From positions 4,340,001-4,404,000 of the forward strand of contig NZ_CP019113.1 in assembly GCF_001888805.2 (NCBI RefSeq): a DNA stretch of 64,000 bases. Direction: 5' to 3'. Positions 39,131 through 46,884 of the stretch are shown piece by piece (position 1 is the first letter of the stretch; the number at the start of each line of letters is the position of its first letter). The notes under the pieces were generated by a model. It did no database searches. It saw nothing but the letters and a program-made list of their open reading frames with translations, and was not told the origin of the DNA. The translations under genes and the position numbers were made by a program. This DNA is from Enterobacter sp. SA187 (GTDB taxonomy: Bacteria; Pseudomonadota; Gammaproteobacteria; Enterobacterales; Enterobacteriaceae).

Positions 39131-39922
39131 ATGCCCGTTTTTGCTCTGCTCGCTCTTGTCGCCTATTCCATCAGCCTGGCGCTGATTATTCCCGGTTTGC
39201 TGCAAAAAAACAGTGGATGGCGGCGCATGGCTATCGTCTCAGCCGTCGTTGCATTAGTCAGTCACGCCGTTGCGCTTGAAGCACGCATTTTTCCGGCGGG
39301 CGAAGGCGGCCAGAATTTAAGCCTGCTGAACGTCGGCTCGCTGGTCAGCCTGATGATTTGCACGGTAATGACCATTGTCGCCTCAAAGAATCGTGGCTGG
39401 TTGCTGCTGCCCATCGTCTACGCCTTTGCGCTGATCAATCTGGCATTTGCCATTTTCGTACCTAACGAATACATCACCCATCTGGAAACCACCCCCGGCA
39501 TGATGGTGCATATCGGCCTGTCGCTGTTCTCCTACGCGACGCTGATCATTGCCGCCATGTACGCGCTGCAACTGGCGTGGATCGATTATCAACTGAAGAA
39601 CAAACGCCTCGCCTTCAGCAGTGAAATGCCGCCGCTGATGAGTATTGAGCGTAAAATGTTCCATATCACGCAGATTGGCGTGGTGCTGCTGACCCTGACC
39701 CTGTGCACCGGGCTGTTCTATATGCACAACCTGTTCAGCATGGAAAATATTGATAAAGCCGTGCTGTCGATTATCGCCTGGTTCCTCTATATCGTGCTGC
39801 TGTGGGGCCATTATCATGAAGGCTGGCGCGGACGTCCGGTCGTCTGGTTTAACGTCGCGGGCGCAGGTCTGCTGACGCTGGCCTATTTCGGCAGCCGCGT
39901 GTTACAGCAGCTGGCAGGCTAA
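39131..39922 (+). CDS. ypjD: Inner membrane protein YpjD (cytochrome c assembly-like)
   Basis: Polytopic inner-membrane protein of 263 residues related to the CcsA/CcmC cytochrome assembly domain, with about eight membrane segments and a conserved histidine/tryptophan segment near the C-terminus (WGHYHEGWRGRPVVWFN). MPVFALLALVAYS at 39,131 matches the E. coli start; seven upstream codons in frame are excluded. It precedes corB by 19 bases and probably shares its transcript; the pair is linked to magnesium/cobalt resistance in enterics. Confidence 0.92.
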   Translation: MPVFALLALVAYSISLALIIPGLLQKNSGWRRMAIVSAVVALVSHAVALEARIFPAGEGGQNLSLLNVGSLVSLMICTVMTIVASKNRGWLLLPIVYAFALINLAFAIFVPNEYITHLETTPGMMVHIGLSLFSYATLIIAAMYALQLAWIDYQLKNKRLAFSSEMPPLMSIERKMFHITQIGVVLLTLTLCTGLFYMHNLFSMENIDKAVLSIIAWFLYIVLLWGHYHEGWRGRPVVWFNVAGAGLLTLAYFGSRVLQQLAG

Positions 39923-39941
39923 CGAAACAAAGGATTTTCCC

Positions 39942-41228
39942 CTGGAACATATATCAACCACCACCCTCATCATCACGCTGATCATCATGGTGATCGTTTC
40001 GGCGTACTTCTCCGGCTCTGAAACCGGCATGATGACGCTGAACCGCTACCGCCTGCGCCACCTGGCGAAGCAAGGCAACCGCGCGGCTAAGCGCGTCGAA
40101 AAGCTGTTGCGTAAGCCAGACCGCCTAATCAGCCTGGTGCTGATCGGCAATAACCTCGTCAACATTCTTGCCTCTGCCATCGGCACCATCGTCGGTATGC
40201 GCCTGTACGGTAATGCCGGGGTCGCCATCGCCACCGGTGTCTTAACCTTCGTGGTGCTGGTGTTTGCAGAAGTACTGCCAAAGACCATCGCCGCGCTCTA
40301 TCCGGAAAAAGTCGCCTTCCCGAGCAGTTTCCTGCTCGGCCCGCTGCAAATCATCATGATGCCGCTGGTGTGGCTGCTAAATATGGTGACGCGTCTGCTG
40401 ATGCGGATGGTTGGCATTAAAGCGGATGTGGTGGTGAGCGGCGCGCTCAGCAAAGACGAACTGCGCACCATTGTGAACGAATCGCGCTCGCAAATTTCCC
40501 GCCGCAATCAGGATATGCTGCTGTCGGTGCTGGATCTGGAAAAAGTCAGCGTCAACGACATTATGGTGCCGCGCAATGAAATCGTCGGTATCGACATCAA
40601 CGATGACTGGAAATCGATTGTGCGTCAGCTGACGCACTCCCCGCACGGTCGCATCGTGCTGTGGCGGGATTCGCCGGACAACGCCATCAGCATGCTGCGC
40701 GTGCGCGAAGCTTATCGTCTGATGACCGAGAAAAACGAGTTTACCAAAGAAGTAATGCTGCGTGCGGCGGATGAAATTTACTATATCCCCGAAGGGACGC
40801 CGCTGAGCATTCAGCTGGTGAAATTCCAGCGCAATAAAAAGAAAGTCGGCCTGGTGGTCAATGAGTATGGCGATATTCAGGGTCTGCTGACCGTGGAAGA
40901 CATTCTGGAAGAGATCGTCGGCGACTTCACCACTTCCATGTCACCGACGCTGGCAGAAGAAGTGACGCCGCAGAACGACGGCTCGGTGATCATCGACGGC
41001 ACCGCCAACGTGCGTGAAATCAACAAAGCGTTTAACTGGCACTTACCGGAAGAAGAAGCGCGTACCGTCAACGGCATGCTGCTGGAAGCGCTGGAAGAGA
41101 TCCCGGCCACCGGCACGCGGGTGCGGATCGGGCAGTATGATATTGATATTCTGGATGTGCAGGAAAATATGATTAAGCAGGTGCAGGTGATCCCGGTGAA
41201 ACCGCTGCGGGACAGCGTCGGGGAATAA
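39942..41228 (+). CDS. corB: CNNM/CorB-family transporter CorB (YfjD), apparent CTG start
   Basis: Inner-membrane protein linked to magnesium/cobalt transport and resistance. It has an N-terminal DUF21 membrane domain (SAYFSGSETGMMTLNRYRLRH), a CBS pair (LEKVSVNDIMVPRNEIVGID and GLLTVEDILEEIVGD) and a C-terminal CorC_HlyC domain. The first ATG in frame is at 39,987, but that would cut off the first membrane segment. A frame LEHISTTTLIITLIIM opens at CTG 39,942, seven bases after AAGGA, and gives 428 residues, the length I recall for E. coli. The CTG start is inferred. Confidence 0.9.
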   Translation: MEHISTTTLIITLIIMVIVSAYFSGSETGMMTLNRYRLRHLAKQGNRAAKRVEKLLRKPDRLISLVLIGNNLVNILASAIGTIVGMRLYGNAGVAIATGVLTFVVLVFAEVLPKTIAALYPEKVAFPSSFLLGPLQIIMMPLVWLLNMVTRLLMRMVGIKADVVVSGALSKDELRTIVNESRSQISRRNQDMLLSVLDLEKVSVNDIMVPRNEIVGIDINDDWKSIVRQLTHSPHGRIVLWRDSPDNAISMLRVREAYRLMTEKNEFTKEVMLRAADEIYYIPEGTPLSIQLVKFQRNKKKVGLVVNEYGDIQGLLTVEDILEEIVGDFTTSMSPTLAEEVTPQNDGSVIIDGTANVREINKAFNWHLPEEEARTVNGMLLEALEEIPATGTRVRIGQYDIDILDVQENMIKQVQVIPVKPLRDSVGE

Positions 41229-41232
41229 ACTG

Positions 41233-41261
41233 GCCGGGTGAGGCGTTAGCCGCCACCCGGC
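41233..41261. repeat. REP element between corB and grpE
   Basis: GCCGGGTG-aggcgttagccgc-CACCCGGC is a typical enterobacterial REP palindrome, lying between the convergent stops of corB and grpE, where it can act as a transcript end or stabiliser. Confidence 0.75.
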
Positions 41262-41275
41262 ACTAAAACCCCCGC

Positions 41276-41869
41276 TTAAGCTTTCGCTTTAGCGACGGTA
41301 ACCATCGCCGCGCGCAGCGTACGACCGTTCAGCGTATAGCCTTTTTGCATCACGCCCAGCACGTTACCGGCAGCCACCTCATCGGATTCCACCATGGCAA
41401 TGGCCTGATGCACGTTGGGATCCAGCGGCACGTTAGTATCCGCCACGACGCCCACACCGAATTTACCCACCACATCCAGCATCGATTTCATGGTCAGCTC
41501 AATACCTTCGACCATCGGCGCCAGATCCGGGTTGGATTTATCGGCTACCTCAAGGGCACGATCCAGGCTGTCAACCACCGGCAGCAGTTCGTTGATAAAC
41601 TTCTCCAGCGCAAATTTATGCGCCTTCTCAACGTCCAGCTCAGTACGGCGGCGCAGGTTTTCCATTTCCGCTTTGATACGCAGCACGCTCTCGCGCTCGC
41701 GATTTTGCGCTTCGGCTAATTGCGCTTCGAGGTTCGCAATCTGTTCATCGCGCGGATCCACCTGCTCAACAGAAGCGTCTGACTCTGTCGCCTCGACCTC
41801 TTCGTGCTGTTCCGTGATAATTTCTTCCGGGGCTTGCCCCTCAGGCGTTTTCTGTTCTTTACTGCTCAT
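41276..41869 (-). CDS. grpE: Nucleotide exchange factor GrpE
   Basis: Releases ADP from DnaK and acts as a thermosensor of the DnaK cycle. The 197 residues equal the E. coli length. A disordered N-terminus (MSSKEQKTPEGQAPEEII) is followed by a long coiled coil at about residues 40-135 and a C-terminal beta domain with PLDPNVHQAIAMVES and GYTLNGRTLRAAMVTVAK. The start at 41,869 matches E. coli; eight upstream codons are excluded. A consensus sigma-32 promoter lies upstream. Confidence 0.97.
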   Translation of the reverse strand: MSSKEQKTPEGQAPEEIITEQHEEVEATESDASVEQVDPRDEQIANLEAQLAEAQNRERESVLRIKAEMENLRRRTELDVEKAHKFALEKFINELLPVVDSLDRALEVADKSNPDLAPMVEGIELTMKSMLDVVGKFGVGVVADTNVPLDPNVHQAIAMVESDEVAAGNVLGVMQKGYTLNGRTLRAAMVTVAKAKA

Positions 41870-41913
41870 GAATTTCTCCGCGTTTTTTTGCATTCATCTC
41901 GCTAACTTCGCTT

Positions 41914-41942
41914 ATTATGGGGATATGTTTCCGGGTTTCAAG
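41914..41942 (-). promoter_or_regulatory. Sigma-32 heat-shock promoter of grpE
   Basis: CTTGAA (41,942-41,937), 14 bases, then CCCCATAAT (41,922-41,914) on the minus strand: a match to the sigma-32 consensus at both boxes. Confidence 0.88.
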
Positions 41943-41990
41943 GGAAGCAGCGAGATTGTCATCATCATCCGGCACAAGGATCTCCAGAAT

Positions 41991-42869
41991 ATGAATAATC
42001 ATTTCAAGTGTATTGGTATTGTGGGACATCCCCGCCACCCTACCGCCCTGACCACACATGAAATGCTCTATCGCTGGCTGTGCGGTAATGGCTACGATGT
42101 CATTGTAGAGCAACAGATTGCCCAGGAACTTCGTCTCAAAAATGTGAAGACGGGCACACTTGCCGAAATTGGTCAGCAGGCGGATCTGGCGGTGGTGGTA
42201 GGCGGCGACGGCAATATGCTGGGAGCGGCGCGTACGCTGGCCCGCTATGACATCAGCGTCATCGGCATCAACCGTGGCAACCTGGGTTTCTTAACCGATC
42301 TCGATCCGGACAATGCTCAGCAGCAGCTGGCTGACGTATTAGAAGGCCATTACATCGCGGAAAAACGTTTTTTGCTGGAAGCGCAGGTCTGTCAGCAGGA
42401 CTGCCAGAAGCGCATCAGCACCGCCATTAACGAAGTGGTGCTGCACCCTGGCAAAGTGGCGCACATGATTGAATTTGAAGTCTACATCGACGAAGTGTTT
42501 GCCTTTTCACAGCGCTCGGACGGCCTGATCATTTCCACGCCCACCGGCTCGACCGCCTACTCGCTCTCGGCGGGCGGCCCCATTCTGACGCCGCAGCTGG
42601 ACGCCATTACGCTGGTGCCGATGTTCCCGCATACGCTCTCGGCCAGGCCGCTGGTGATCAACAGCAGCAGCACCATTCGCCTGCGCTTCTCGCACCGCCG
42701 CAGCGATCTGGAAATAAGCTGCGACAGCCAGATCGCTCTGCCGATTCAGGAGGGTGAGGACGTGCTGATCCGCCGCTGTGACTATCACCTGAATCTGATC
42801 CATCCGAAAGATTATAACTATTTCAATACATTAAGTTCCAAGCTCGGGTGGTCAAAAAAATTGTTTTAA
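41991..42869 (+). CDS. nadK: NAD kinase NadK
   Basis: Phosphorylates NAD to NADP. The 292-residue product has the diacylglycerol-kinase-like motif VVVGGDGNMLGAAR near residue 70 and the conserved TPTGSTAYSLSAGGPI. Start at MNNHFKCIGIVGHPRHP, as in E. coli. An uninterrupted frame continues nearly 200 codons upstream through antisense grpE, but this is not part of the protein. Divergent from grpE. Confidence 0.97.
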   Translation: MNNHFKCIGIVGHPRHPTALTTHEMLYRWLCGNGYDVIVEQQIAQELRLKNVKTGTLAEIGQQADLAVVVGGDGNMLGAARTLARYDISVIGINRGNLGFLTDLDPDNAQQQLADVLEGHYIAEKRFLLEAQVCQQDCQKRISTAINEVVLHPGKVAHMIEFEVYIDEVFAFSQRSDGLIISTPTGSTAYSLSAGGPILTPQLDAITLVPMFPHTLSARPLVINSSSTIRLRFSHRRSDLEISCDSQIALPIQEGEDVLIRRCDYHLNLIHPKDYNYFNTLSSKLGWSKKLF

Positions 42870-42886
42870 TTTCAGCGCCAGGGCTT

Positions 42887-42928
42887 TACTGGATATAAAA
42901 CCAGTTTATACTGTACGAAAACACAGTT
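42887..42928 (+). promoter_or_regulatory. Two LexA boxes and promoter of recN
   Basis: CTG-GATATAAAAC-CAG (42,889-42,904) and CTG-TACGAAAACA-CAG (42,911-42,926) both fit CTG-N10-CAG. The -10-like TATACT (42,906-42,911) lies between them, so LexA would cover the promoter. This fits strong SOS control, as in E. coli recN. Confidence 0.85.
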
Positions 42929-42954
42929 ATGGTTTTTCATACAGGAAAGCAGCT

Positions 42955-44616
42955 ATGTTGGCACAACTGACCATCAGCAACTTTGCAATCGTACGTGAGC
43001 TTGAAATTGATTTTCACAGCGGGATGACCGCCATCACCGGGGAAACCGGTGCCGGTAAGTCTATTGCTATTGATGCGCTCGGTCTGTGCCTCGGCGGTCG
43101 CGCCGACGCTGACATGGTGCGCACCGACGCCTCGCGCGCCGATCTCTGCGCCCGCTTCTCCCTTAAAGACACTCCTGCCGCGCTGCGCTGGCTCGAAGCT
43201 AATCAGCTTGAAGACGGACGTGAGTGTTTACTTCGTCGCGTGATCAGCAGCGATGGACGTTCCCGTGGCTTTATTAACGGTACGGCCGTTCCCCTCTCGC
43301 AACTGCGCGAGCTGGGACAACTGCTCATCCAGATCCATGGCCAGCACGCCCATCAGCAGTTAATCAAACCTGAACATCAGAAATCCCTGCTCGATGGCTA
43401 TGCCGGTGAGTCGGTGCTGATGCAGCAGATGGCGGAACATTACCGTCAGTGGAATCTGAGCTGCCGCGAACTGGCGCAGCATCAGCAGCTCAGCCAGGAG
43501 CGCAGCGCGCGCGCTGAACTGCTGCACTATCAGTTGAAAGAGCTGAATGAATTTAACCCGCAGACGGGCGAATTCGAGCAGATCGACGAAGAGTACAAAC
43601 GTCTGGCTAACAGCGGTCAGTTGCTCAGCACCAGCCAGAGTGCGCTTAACCTGCTGGCGGACGATGATGACGCCAACCTGCAAAGCCAGCTGTATACCGC
43701 GCGCCAGCTGGTGACAGAGCTGGCGGGTATGGACACGAAACTTTCTGGCGTACTCGATATGCTGGAAGAGGCTGCCATTCAGATCAGCGAAGCCAGCGAA
43801 GAGCTGCGTCATTACTGCGATCGCCTCGATCTCGATCCAAACCGTCTTTTTGAGCTGGAACAGCGCATCGCGAAGTATATTTCGCTGGCGCGTAAGCATC
43901 ACATCAGCCCGGAAGAGCTGTCACAGTTCCATCAGAATCTGCTGGACGAACAGCAACTGCTGGACGATCAGGCCGACTCGCAGGAAACCCTGTCGCTGGC
44001 GGTGCAAAAACACCATCAACAGGCGCTGGCTACCGCGCAGCAACTGCATGCCGAACGCGTGAAGTATGCGCAGGAGCTGGGTGGGTTAATCACTGAAAGT
44101 ATGCACTCACTTTCGATGCCGCACGGCGTGTTTAACATCGACGTCAGTTTCGATGACCGTCATTTAACCCAGGAAGGCGCGGATCGTATTGAGTTCCGGG
44201 TGACCACTAACCCGGGTCAGCCGTTGCAGCCGATTTCAAAAGTGGCCTCCGGTGGTGAGCTTTCGCGTATCGCGCTGGCCATCCAGGTGATCACCGCCCG
44301 TAAAATGGAAACCCCGGCGCTGATTTTCGATGAAGTGGATGTGGGGATCAGCGGCCCGACCGCGGCGGTGGTTGGCAAACTGCTGCGCCAGCTGGGCGAA
44401 TCCACGCAGGTAATGTGCGTCACCCACCTGCCGCAGGTGGCGGGTTGCGGGCATCACCACTTCTATGTCAGTAAAGAGACGGACGGCGCCATGACCGAAA
44501 CGCACATGCAGCCGCTGGACAAACGCGCCCGTCTGCAGGAGCTGGCGCGTCTGCTGGGTGGCAGCGAAGTTACCCGTAATACGCTGGCAAACGCCAAAGA
44601 GCTGCTGGCGGCCTAA
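42955..44616 (+). CDS. recN: DNA repair protein RecN
   Basis: SMC-like ATPase that acts in double-strand break repair and sister chromatid cohesion. The 553-residue protein has the N-terminal Walker A TGETGAGKS near residues 30-38, long coiled-coil arms near 150-360, then the signature VASGGELSRIALA and the Walker B LIFDEVDVG near the C-terminus. Two LexA boxes upstream predict SOS induction. The intergenic region that follows holds a tandem ERIC array. Confidence 0.97.
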   Translation: MLAQLTISNFAIVRELEIDFHSGMTAITGETGAGKSIAIDALGLCLGGRADADMVRTDASRADLCARFSLKDTPAALRWLEANQLEDGRECLLRRVISSDGRSRGFINGTAVPLSQLRELGQLLIQIHGQHAHQQLIKPEHQKSLLDGYAGESVLMQQMAEHYRQWNLSCRELAQHQQLSQERSARAELLHYQLKELNEFNPQTGEFEQIDEEYKRLANSGQLLSTSQSALNLLADDDDANLQSQLYTARQLVTELAGMDTKLSGVLDMLEEAAIQISEASEELRHYCDRLDLDPNRLFELEQRIAKYISLARKHHISPEELSQFHQNLLDEQQLLDDQADSQETLSLAVQKHHQQALATAQQLHAERVKYAQELGGLITESMHSLSMPHGVFNIDVSFDDRHLTQEGADRIEFRVTTNPGQPLQPISKVASGGELSRIALAIQVITARKMETPALIFDEVDVGISGPTAAVVGKLLRQLGESTQVMCVTHLPQVAGCGHHHFYVSKETDGAMTETHMQPLDKRARLQELARLLGGSEVTRNTLANAKELLAA

Positions 44617-44685
44617 ACTTTTTCAGCAATTCAGAGTCATAGTGAAACATTAAATCGCCGTAAGACCGGATACTGCTACACATAC

Positions 44686-44730
44686 ACCTTCAGGCAGCCA
44701 ACGATGAGGCAGCCTGAAGGATGAAGTGTA
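44686..44730. repeat. Truncated ERIC copy
   Basis: CTTCAGGCAGCCAACGATGA followed by GGCAGCCTGAAGG matches the right end of the two full copies that follow, but the central palindrome is missing, so this is an internally deleted remnant. Confidence 0.6.
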
Positions 44731-44853
44731 TACACAAAAGCATTCAGGTTGCATCAAGGCGGCAAGCGAACGAATCCCCGGGAGCATAGTTCACTATGTG
44801 ACTGGGGTGAGTGAACGCAGCCAACGACGAGGCAGCCTGAAGGATGAAGTGTA
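44731..44853. repeat. ERIC element, copy 1 (tandem)
   Basis: Contains the ERIC core GAATCCCCGGGAGCATAG, then TTCACTATGTGACTGGGGTG and AGTGAACGCAGCCAACG, with terminal inverted repeats CATTCAGGTTGC and GCAGCCTGAAGGATG. This is the enterobacterial repetitive intergenic consensus. The right-end motif GAGGCAGCCTGAAGG recurs at 44,705, 44,829 and 44,953, exactly 124 bases apart. Confidence 0.85.
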
Positions 44854-44980
44854 ATTACACAAAAGCATTCAGGTTGCATCAAGGCGGCAAGCGAACGAAT
44901 CCCCGGGAGCATAGTTCACTATGTGACTGGGGTGAGTGAACGCAGCCAACGACGAGGCAGCCTGAAGGATGAAGTGTATA
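44854..44980. repeat. ERIC element, copy 2 (tandem)
   Basis: Near-identical to the preceding copy; the only clear difference is at the junction (gtgtatacac against gtgtaattacac). The array fills most of the 453-base gap between recN and bamE and holds no gene. Confidence 0.85.
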
Positions 44981-45069
44981 AAGGTTTTAATGTGACTAAA
45001 GGTCTATTATCATCGGCATATTACCAATGAGCCGCGTACTGCTCTGGCCCGAAAAGGAATGAAATCACT

Positions 45070-45411
45070 ATGCGCTGTAAAACGCTGACTGCTGCCGCAG
45101 CGGTTCTTCTGATGTTGACCGCAGGTTGTTCCACTCTGGAGCGAGTGGTGTACCGTCCTGATATTAATCAGGGCAACTACCTGGCACCTAACGACGTATC
45201 AAAAATCCGTATCGGTATGACGCAACAACAGGTTGCTTACGCGCTCGGCACGCCGATGGTGACCGATCCGTTCGGTACTAACACCTGGTTCTACGTCTTC
45301 CGTCAGCAACCCGGCCATGAAGATGTGACGCAGCAGACCCTGACGCTGACCTTTAACAGCAACGGCGTTCTGACCAACATCGATAACAAGCCTGCCCTGA
45401 CTTCGCAGTAA
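45070..45411 (+). CDS. bamE: Outer membrane assembly factor BamE (SmpA)
   Basis: Small lipoprotein of the BAM complex that stabilises BamD-BamA. The 113-residue product has a signal peptide ending LTAGC with lipidated Cys20, then RVVYRPDINQGNYL and the BamE fold (IGMTQQQVAYALGTPMVTDPF). A terminator follows. Promoter elements would lie in the ~90 bases after the ERIC array. Confidence 0.97.
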   Translation: MRCKTLTAAAAVLLMLTAGCSTLERVVYRPDINQGNYLAPNDVSKIRIGMTQQQVAYALGTPMVTDPFGTNTWFYVFRQQPGHEDVTQQTLTLTFNSNGVLTNIDNKPALTSQ

Positions 45412-45426
45412 GGGTACAGAAAAACA

Positions 45427-45453
45427 AAAAGGTGCTCATGAGCACCTTTTTTT
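45427..45453. terminator. Terminator between bamE and ratB
   Basis: AAAAAGGTGCTC-AT-GAGCACCTTTTTTT is a perfect hairpin with A- and T-runs, usable from both sides. Confidence 0.9.
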
Positions 45454-45469
45454 ATGGCCTGCGAAACCC

Positions 45470-45766
45470 TTACTTCTCTTTGTCCGCGCTTTTTTCTGCC
45501 CGCTTGCGACGCAGCTCTTTCGGATCGGCGATCAGCGGGCGGTAAATCTCAACGCGATCGCCATCGTGCAGCTCGTCGGCCAGCTTCACCGGGCGGCTGA
45601 AAATACCGACTTTGTTTCCGGTCAGCGAAATATCCGGCCGCAGTTCCAGCAGCCCGGAGGCGCGGATTGCCTCTTCAACGGTTGCGCCCTCGTTCAGCGT
45701 AACCCGTTGCAGATACTGCTTTTCCGGCAGCGCATAGGCCACTTCTACCACCATCTTACCCGGCAC
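45470..45766 (-). CDS. ratB: RnfH-family protein RatB (YfjF)
   Basis: Ubiquitin-like-fold UPF0125 protein of 98 residues, function unclear. The family blocks VEVAYALPEKQYLQRV and HDGDRVEIYRPLIADPKELRR are present. Its start overlaps the ratA stop by 11 bases, so the two are translated together. Convergent with bamE. Confidence 0.93.
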   Translation of the reverse strand: MPGKMVVEVAYALPEKQYLQRVTLNEGATVEEAIRASGLLELRPDISLTGNKVGIFSRPVKLADELHDGDRVEIYRPLIADPKELRRKRAEKSADKEK

Positions 45767-46193
45767 TGTAAACCTCTTTGGCGCGATGGGTAAAGGCCTG
45801 CACCATGTTCATCGCCAGCTCTTTAAAGATGCGGCCAAACGCCAGTTCAATGAGTTTATTGGTGAATTCAAAATCAAGCTGAAACTCGACGCGGCAGGCC
45901 TCGGGGCTGAGCGGGGTAAACTTCCAGCCGCCCATCAGCTTTTTGAAAGGGCCATCGACCAGGTGCATCAAAATGCTTTGATTGCTGGTCAATGTATTGC
46001 GTGTGGTAAACGTTTTACTGATGCCCGCTTTCGAAACATCCACGGCGGCGGTCATCTGCGTCGGACCGGACTCCAGCACGCGGCTACCGGTGCAGCCGGG
46101 CAAGAACTCCGGATAGGACTTCACGTCGTTTACTAACTGATACATCTGTTCTGCGCTGTAAGGCACTAACGCAGATCGGCTAATCTGAGGCAT
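45756..46193 (-). CDS. ratA: Ribosome association toxin RatA
   Basis: START-domain protein (COQ10 family); E. coli RatA binds 50S and blocks 70S formation when overproduced, and a role with ubiquinone has been proposed. The 145-residue form begins MPQISRSALVPYSAEQMYQL. A 13-codon N-terminal extension is open (start at 46,232) and E. coli has a similar extension, so the longer form of 158 residues is possible. Divergent from smpB. Confidence 0.92.
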   Translation of the reverse strand: MPQISRSALVPYSAEQMYQLVNDVKSYPEFLPGCTGSRVLESGPTQMTAAVDVSKAGISKTFTTRNTLTSNQSILMHLVDGPFKKLMGGWKFTPLSPEACRVEFQLDFEFTNKLIELAFGRIFKELAMNMVQAFTHRAKEVYSAG

Positions 46194-46349
46194 AGCGTTT
46201 TCCTGGGATCTACACCCTATAAATAATAACATCTCCCTCCCAGGAAAGGAAAACGCTTAGCCGCAACTCGTGCTAATATAACGCGTTACACCTCGCAGGA
46301 CGGAATGGGGTGTTTTTATAACATCAGATTACCTATACTGAGCGGCATT

Positions 46350-46832
46350 ATGACCAAGAAAAAAGCACACAAACCTGGCTCAGCCACCATCGCGCTCAAC
46401 AAGCGCGCCCGCCATGAATATTTTATCGAAGATGAATTTGAAGCGGGTCTGGCCCTGCAGGGCTGGGAAGTTAAATCGCTGCGCGCCGGCAAAGCCAATA
46501 TCAGCGACAGCTATGTCATCCTGATCGATGGCGAAGCTTTCCTGTTTGGCGCCAACTTTACGCCGATGGCCGTCGCCTCCACCCATGTGGTCTGCGATCC
46601 CACCCGTACCCGTAAACTGCTGCTGAACCAGCGCGAGCTGGATACGCTGTATGGCCGCATCAACCGCGATGGTTATACGGTGGTGGCGCTGTCACTTTAC
46701 TGGAAGAACGCCTGGTGCAAAGTGAAAATCGGCGTGGCGAAAGGTAAGAAGCAGCACGACAAGCGTAACGATGTGAAAGATAAAGAGTGGGCGGTGGATA
46801 AAGCCCGCATTATGAAACACGCGGGCCGTTAA
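46350..46832 (+). CDS. smpB: SsrA-binding protein SmpB
   Basis: Partner of tmRNA in trans-translation, which rescues stalled ribosomes. The 160 residues equal the E. coli length (MTKKKAHKPGSATIALNKRA; C-terminal basic tail ending MKHAGR). MTKKK at 46,350 is the family start; 15 upstream codons are excluded. In K-12 ssrA follows directly. Here the convergent adhesin secretion locus follows, and no tmRNA gene is seen in the window. Confidence 0.97.
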   Translation: MTKKKAHKPGSATIALNKRARHEYFIEDEFEAGLALQGWEVKSLRAGKANISDSYVILIDGEAFLFGANFTPMAVASTHVVCDPTRTRKLLLNQRELDTLYGRINRDGYTVVALSLYWKNAWCKVKIGVAKGKKQHDKRNDVKDKEWAVDKARIMKHAGR

Positions 46833-46845
46833 ATCCGTGCGTCTC

Positions 46846-46878
46846 CCCTCACCCCGGCCCTGATTTGCCGGGAGGGGG
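46846..46878. other. GC-rich hairpin between smpB and hlyD-like gene
   Basis: CCCCTCACCCCGGCC is followed by a short AT-rich loop and GCCGGGAGGGGGG, which can fold into an imperfect stem between the two convergent stops. It may end both transcripts, but no T-run is seen. Confidence 0.4.
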
Positions 46879-46884
46879 GCGAAA

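Noticed and set aside
41415..41990. A frame open for nearly 200 codons upstream of nadK, opposite grpE
   Set aside because: It is a shadow of the well-conserved grpE gene; nadK has its own start at 41,991 matching the family length of 292 residues.
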